Positions 62,044 through 64,000 of a stretch of 64,000 nt of DNA are shown here, in pieces. Source of the DNA: Fuerstiella marisgermanici (lineage in GTDB: Bacteria > Planctomycetota > Planctomycetia > Planctomycetales > Planctomycetaceae). Where the stretch lies: the NCBI RefSeq assembly GCF_001983935.1, contig NZ_CP017641.1, positions 62,001 through 126,000 of the forward strand, in the 5' to 3' direction. The notes beneath the pieces are model-generated. The model worked only from the letters and a program-made list of their open reading frames with translations. It ran no database searches and was not told the origin of the DNA. Made by a program: the position numbers and the translations under genes. The stretch's first letter is position 1; every line of letters starts with the position of its first letter.

Positions 62044-63614
62044 GTAGCTGTCCATTTCAGCTTGGAGACTGGTCTTTTTCTGTCGGTTAGATTTTGATAC
62101 GACAGGTGGATGGACACGGATGTCAGTCAGATCATCGCTGTGGAAGTGAAGCAGCTTGTGCTTAGCCTGCAGCGTGAGGTTGCGGAGCTGCGGGACGAGA
62201 ACCGGCGGCTGCGTGATCGGATTGAAGAGCTCGAAGGTAAGAACCCCACAGAGCGACTCGACGAGGCGTTTTCGGTGACGGCGGAAGAGAGACGCCGCGC
62301 TGAAACGGGCCGCCGAAAAGGTCGCAAAAAACAATCCTCGGCGCGTCGCGGTCGTCGCACAACCGAGCAGAAAGCGGACAACGCCGAACGACGCGAACTC
62401 ATTCTGCCGGAAGGTTACAACGTCGCAGAGTGCCGTTTCGTTCGGGAACGTTTCGTCTGGAGAGTGATCAACGGCCAAGCCGTGCAGGTCGTCTATGAAA
62501 TCTATCACGGCCCCAACGGCGAGAAATCCGAAATTCCGGGCGTGTGGCCGCGGTCCGAATTCGGCATTGAAGTTCATATCGCGCTGGCTCGCATTGTGAC
62601 CATCACGGGACTGTCGATCGACAAGACGTGTGCATTGATTGAATTCTTCTGGAATCTGCCGCTCGGCAAATCCCAGGCGGACGCTCTGTTGAATCAACTG
62701 GCACGGCGTTGGGAACAGGAATTCGAATCTCTGTGTGACCTGATGGCGTTCAGTGCGATTGTGCATGCAGACGAAACCAGTTGGAGTATCAACAGCGTGT
62801 GGGCTTTTTTGTCGGAGAAGGCGCGCGTGCTGATCTTCGGATGCCGCAAAGACGGCGACACACTGGCTCAGATCCTGTCGAAAGAATTGTTTGGAGGCGT
62901 GCTTGTTTCGGACGATGCGGCCGTGTACCGAGGTTTCAGTCACGCACAGAAATGCTGGGCTCACCTGCTGCGGAAGGCCATCCGTCTGACGCTGCTGAAG
63001 CCGGACAACGAAGAGTACCAGCGACTGCTCGACGGCCTGCTGGAAATTTTCTACGCGGCCAAACGCCACGCCGCCGATGGTCGTCTTGGCGATGCCGGTC
63101 GTGCGGCGAAGGTCGATGAACTTGATAACACGCTGGCGGCTCTGCTGGTGCGTTACTGCGCCGAGGATTCCGATGTTCGGGCGGCCGACTTCGGCAAGGA
63201 TTTTGACAACCTGGTCTCAGAACTGATTCGGCTGATGACGGAAGAGGAGTTGTTTTGTTTTGTGACAAGCCCGGCCGCGCCAGCAACGAACAACGAAGCG
63301 GAACGCAGTCTTCGCGGCGCGGCCATGGACCGTCGCACAGGTCGAACGAGCAAAACATCGAAGGGAGCCCGTCGCCGCAGCATTCTTACAAGCGTCCTGG
63401 AATCGCTGAATCTCCATCTGAAAACACCAACGCTCAGTTCCGTGGTGGCCGAGGTCATGACGTGGCAGCAGGATGGATTCAGTCTGTTTGATCGACTGAA
63501 ACTTGAAGTCGGCCTGACCTCCGCGCCGCCCGGTCAGTCGCGACTGTCCAAACTCGTCCCCGCCAACTGAACACCACACCTCACGCTGCGCACCACGCGG
63601 AAATGGACAGCTAC
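62044..63614. mobile_element. IS66-family element, ISBst12-like (single-gene) type
   Basis: 1571 bases. Imperfect terminal inverted repeats GTAGCTGTCCATTTC (62044) and its complement (63600-63614), extending a few more bases with mismatches. An 8-bp duplication TTTAATTC flanks it, the usual length for IS66. It holds only the TnpC-type transposase, not tnpA/tnpB, as in the ISBst12 subgroup. Intact and perhaps recently inserted. Confidence 0.95.
62110..63570 (+). CDS. IS66-family transposase (TnpC type)
   Basis: 486 residues. N-terminal coiled coil (LVLSLQREVAELRDENRRLRDRIEELEG), then the DDE core: VHADETSWSI (Asp), LVSDDAAVYRG (Asp) and NNEAERSLRGAAMDRR (Glu). Frame is uninterrupted. Together with intact ends and target duplication it suggests an active copy. 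Confidence 0.97.
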   Translation: MDTDVSQIIAVEVKQLVLSLQREVAELRDENRRLRDRIEELEGKNPTERLDEAFSVTAEERRRAETGRRKGRKKQSSARRGRRTTEQKADNAERRELILPEGYNVAECRFVRERFVWRVINGQAVQVVYEIYHGPNGEKSEIPGVWPRSEFGIEVHIALARIVTITGLSIDKTCALIEFFWNLPLGKSQADALLNQLARRWEQEFESLCDLMAFSAIVHADETSWSINSVWAFLSEKARVLIFGCRKDGDTLAQILSKELFGGVLVSDDAAVYRGFSHAQKCWAHLLRKAIRLTLLKPDNEEYQRLLDGLLEIFYAAKRHAADGRLGDAGRAAKVDELDNTLAALLVRYCAEDSDVRAADFGKDFDNLVSELIRLMTEEELFCFVTSPAAPATNNEAERSLRGAAMDRRTGRTSKTSKGARRRSILTSVLESLNLHLKTPTLSSVVAEVMTWQQDGFSLFDRLKLEVGLTSAPPGQSRLSKLVPAN

Positions 63615-63622
63615 TTTAATTC
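63615..63622. repeat. Right target-site duplication of the IS66-family element
   Basis: TTTAATTC, identical to 62036-62043. Confidence 0.9.
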
Positions 63623-63712
63623 TACAATCCACACTCTGCCTTCCCGGCGTCAACAAACGACTGATGTGAAGTCTGCATTTTCGCCACGTAACAGGTCAAA
63701 CACGGAGTCCAT

Positions 63713-64000
63713 ATGATCCCGTCAGCAAGGAAGCTCACTTCAACAACACACGAATCTTCAACGGTCGCGCCGGACGTAGCTGACGAAATCACTTCACCGT
63801 TGGCCCGAAAGTTATTCGTGCTGGACACGAATGTCATCCTGCACGACGCGCAATGTATTTTTAAGTTTCAGGAACACGATATTGCACTGCCCATTACGGT
63901 CCTGGAAGAGCTGGATCGATTCAAAAAGGGCGACAACGATCTTCATTTTCAGGCGAGAAAGTTCCTGCGATCGCTGGACGAACTGGCATGCGACGTGATG
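63713..64000 (+). CDS. PhoH-family protein with N-terminal PIN domain, partial
   Basis: 96 codons from the ATG at 63713 (GGAG six bases upstream) to the window edge, still open. After a 36-residue leader the sequence is a PIN domain: [13 protein letters not shown] with catalytic Asp residues, then [19 protein letters not shown]. This is the start of the YlaK/PhoH2-like family, in which a PIN ribonuclease domain precedes a PhoH ATPase. The ATPase part lies beyond the window. The IS66 element sits about 100 bases upstream and may have altered its promoter. Confidence 0.9.
   Translation, partial: MIPSARKLTSTTHESSTVAPDVADEITSPLARKLFVLDTNVILHDAQCIFKFQEHDIALPITVLEELDRFKKGDNDLHFQARKFLRSLDELACDVM

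Noticed and set aside
1-64000. CRISPR arrays, rRNA genes, prophage, toxin-antitoxin pairs or defence systems
   Set aside because: Looked for and not seen; no regularly spaced direct repeats, no cas, phage or toxin motifs.

Overview
The window looks like chromosome of a planctomycete. Pointers are a secreted metzincin-like protein carrying the LE-x-R-LLL N-terminal motif, a DUF1559 protein with a prepilin-type N-terminus, several Tat-exported Gfo/Idh/MocA oxidoreductases, a one-subunit sulfatase, LRR and FG-GAP secreted proteins, weak Shine-Dalgarno usage and many intergenic hairpin elements. No species can be fixed from the sequence alone.

Layout. 0-10 kb: a partial metalloprotease, a small secreted protein, a sugar-phosphate transferase, an LRR lipoprotein next to hemL, a Tat oxidoreductase and a PHP-type metallohydrolase. 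10-24 kb: tRNA-Gly(CCC), an HpcH/HpaI aldolase with two Gfo/Idh/MocA oxidoreductases and an SMP-30-like protein (probably sugar or sugar-acid catabolism), a class IV aminotransferase, a Kelch protein, a subtilase/FG-GAP protein, a DUF2071 protein, a PDZ protein and an SDR. 24-32 kb: an AI-2E-type permease, csrA, then a complete caa3-type respiratory cluster (coxB with its own cytochrome c, a coxA-coxC fusion, a small membrane protein, ctaG and a triheme cytochrome). 32-34 kb: an IS1634-type insertion sequence. 34-37.5 kb: a ceramidase-like hydrolase and a sulfatase.

38-57 kb is an accessory-looking region. It holds DUF1579, a YCII-DUF899 fusion, a Cys-rich membrane protein, a glyoxalase-like protein, DoxX, YCII and an ECF42-type sigma factor, followed by an SDR/RND/membrane-fusion efflux operon with a divergent TetR. 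Further on are cupin, AhpD-like, MocR and DJ-1 genes and a second ArsR/AHSA1/Cys-rich membrane protein/DUF899 cassette. Many genes here are damaged: frameshifts in all three efflux genes, premature stops in the fusion protein and in the second DUF899, and gene-end remnants of YCII, LLM and MDR families. Three frameshifts are consistent with a lost C in a short C run, so sequencing error must be excluded; the two nonsense codons and the truncated remnants are not explained that way.

57-64 kb: a secreted Cys protein, DUF1559, a lipoprotein and an EF-hand/deiodinase-like redoxin form a secreted-protein cluster. An intact IS66-family element with an 8-bp target duplication follows, just upstream of a phoH-type gene cut by the window end.

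Most worth following up: (i) two separate loci pairing DUF899 with a small CC...PKCPxC membrane protein, one under an ECF42 sigma factor and one under ArsR; (ii) a three-copy 88-bp dispersed repeat; (iii) large foldback elements and a family of short 3-nt-loop palindromes; (iv) the concentration of broken genes at 43-57 kb.
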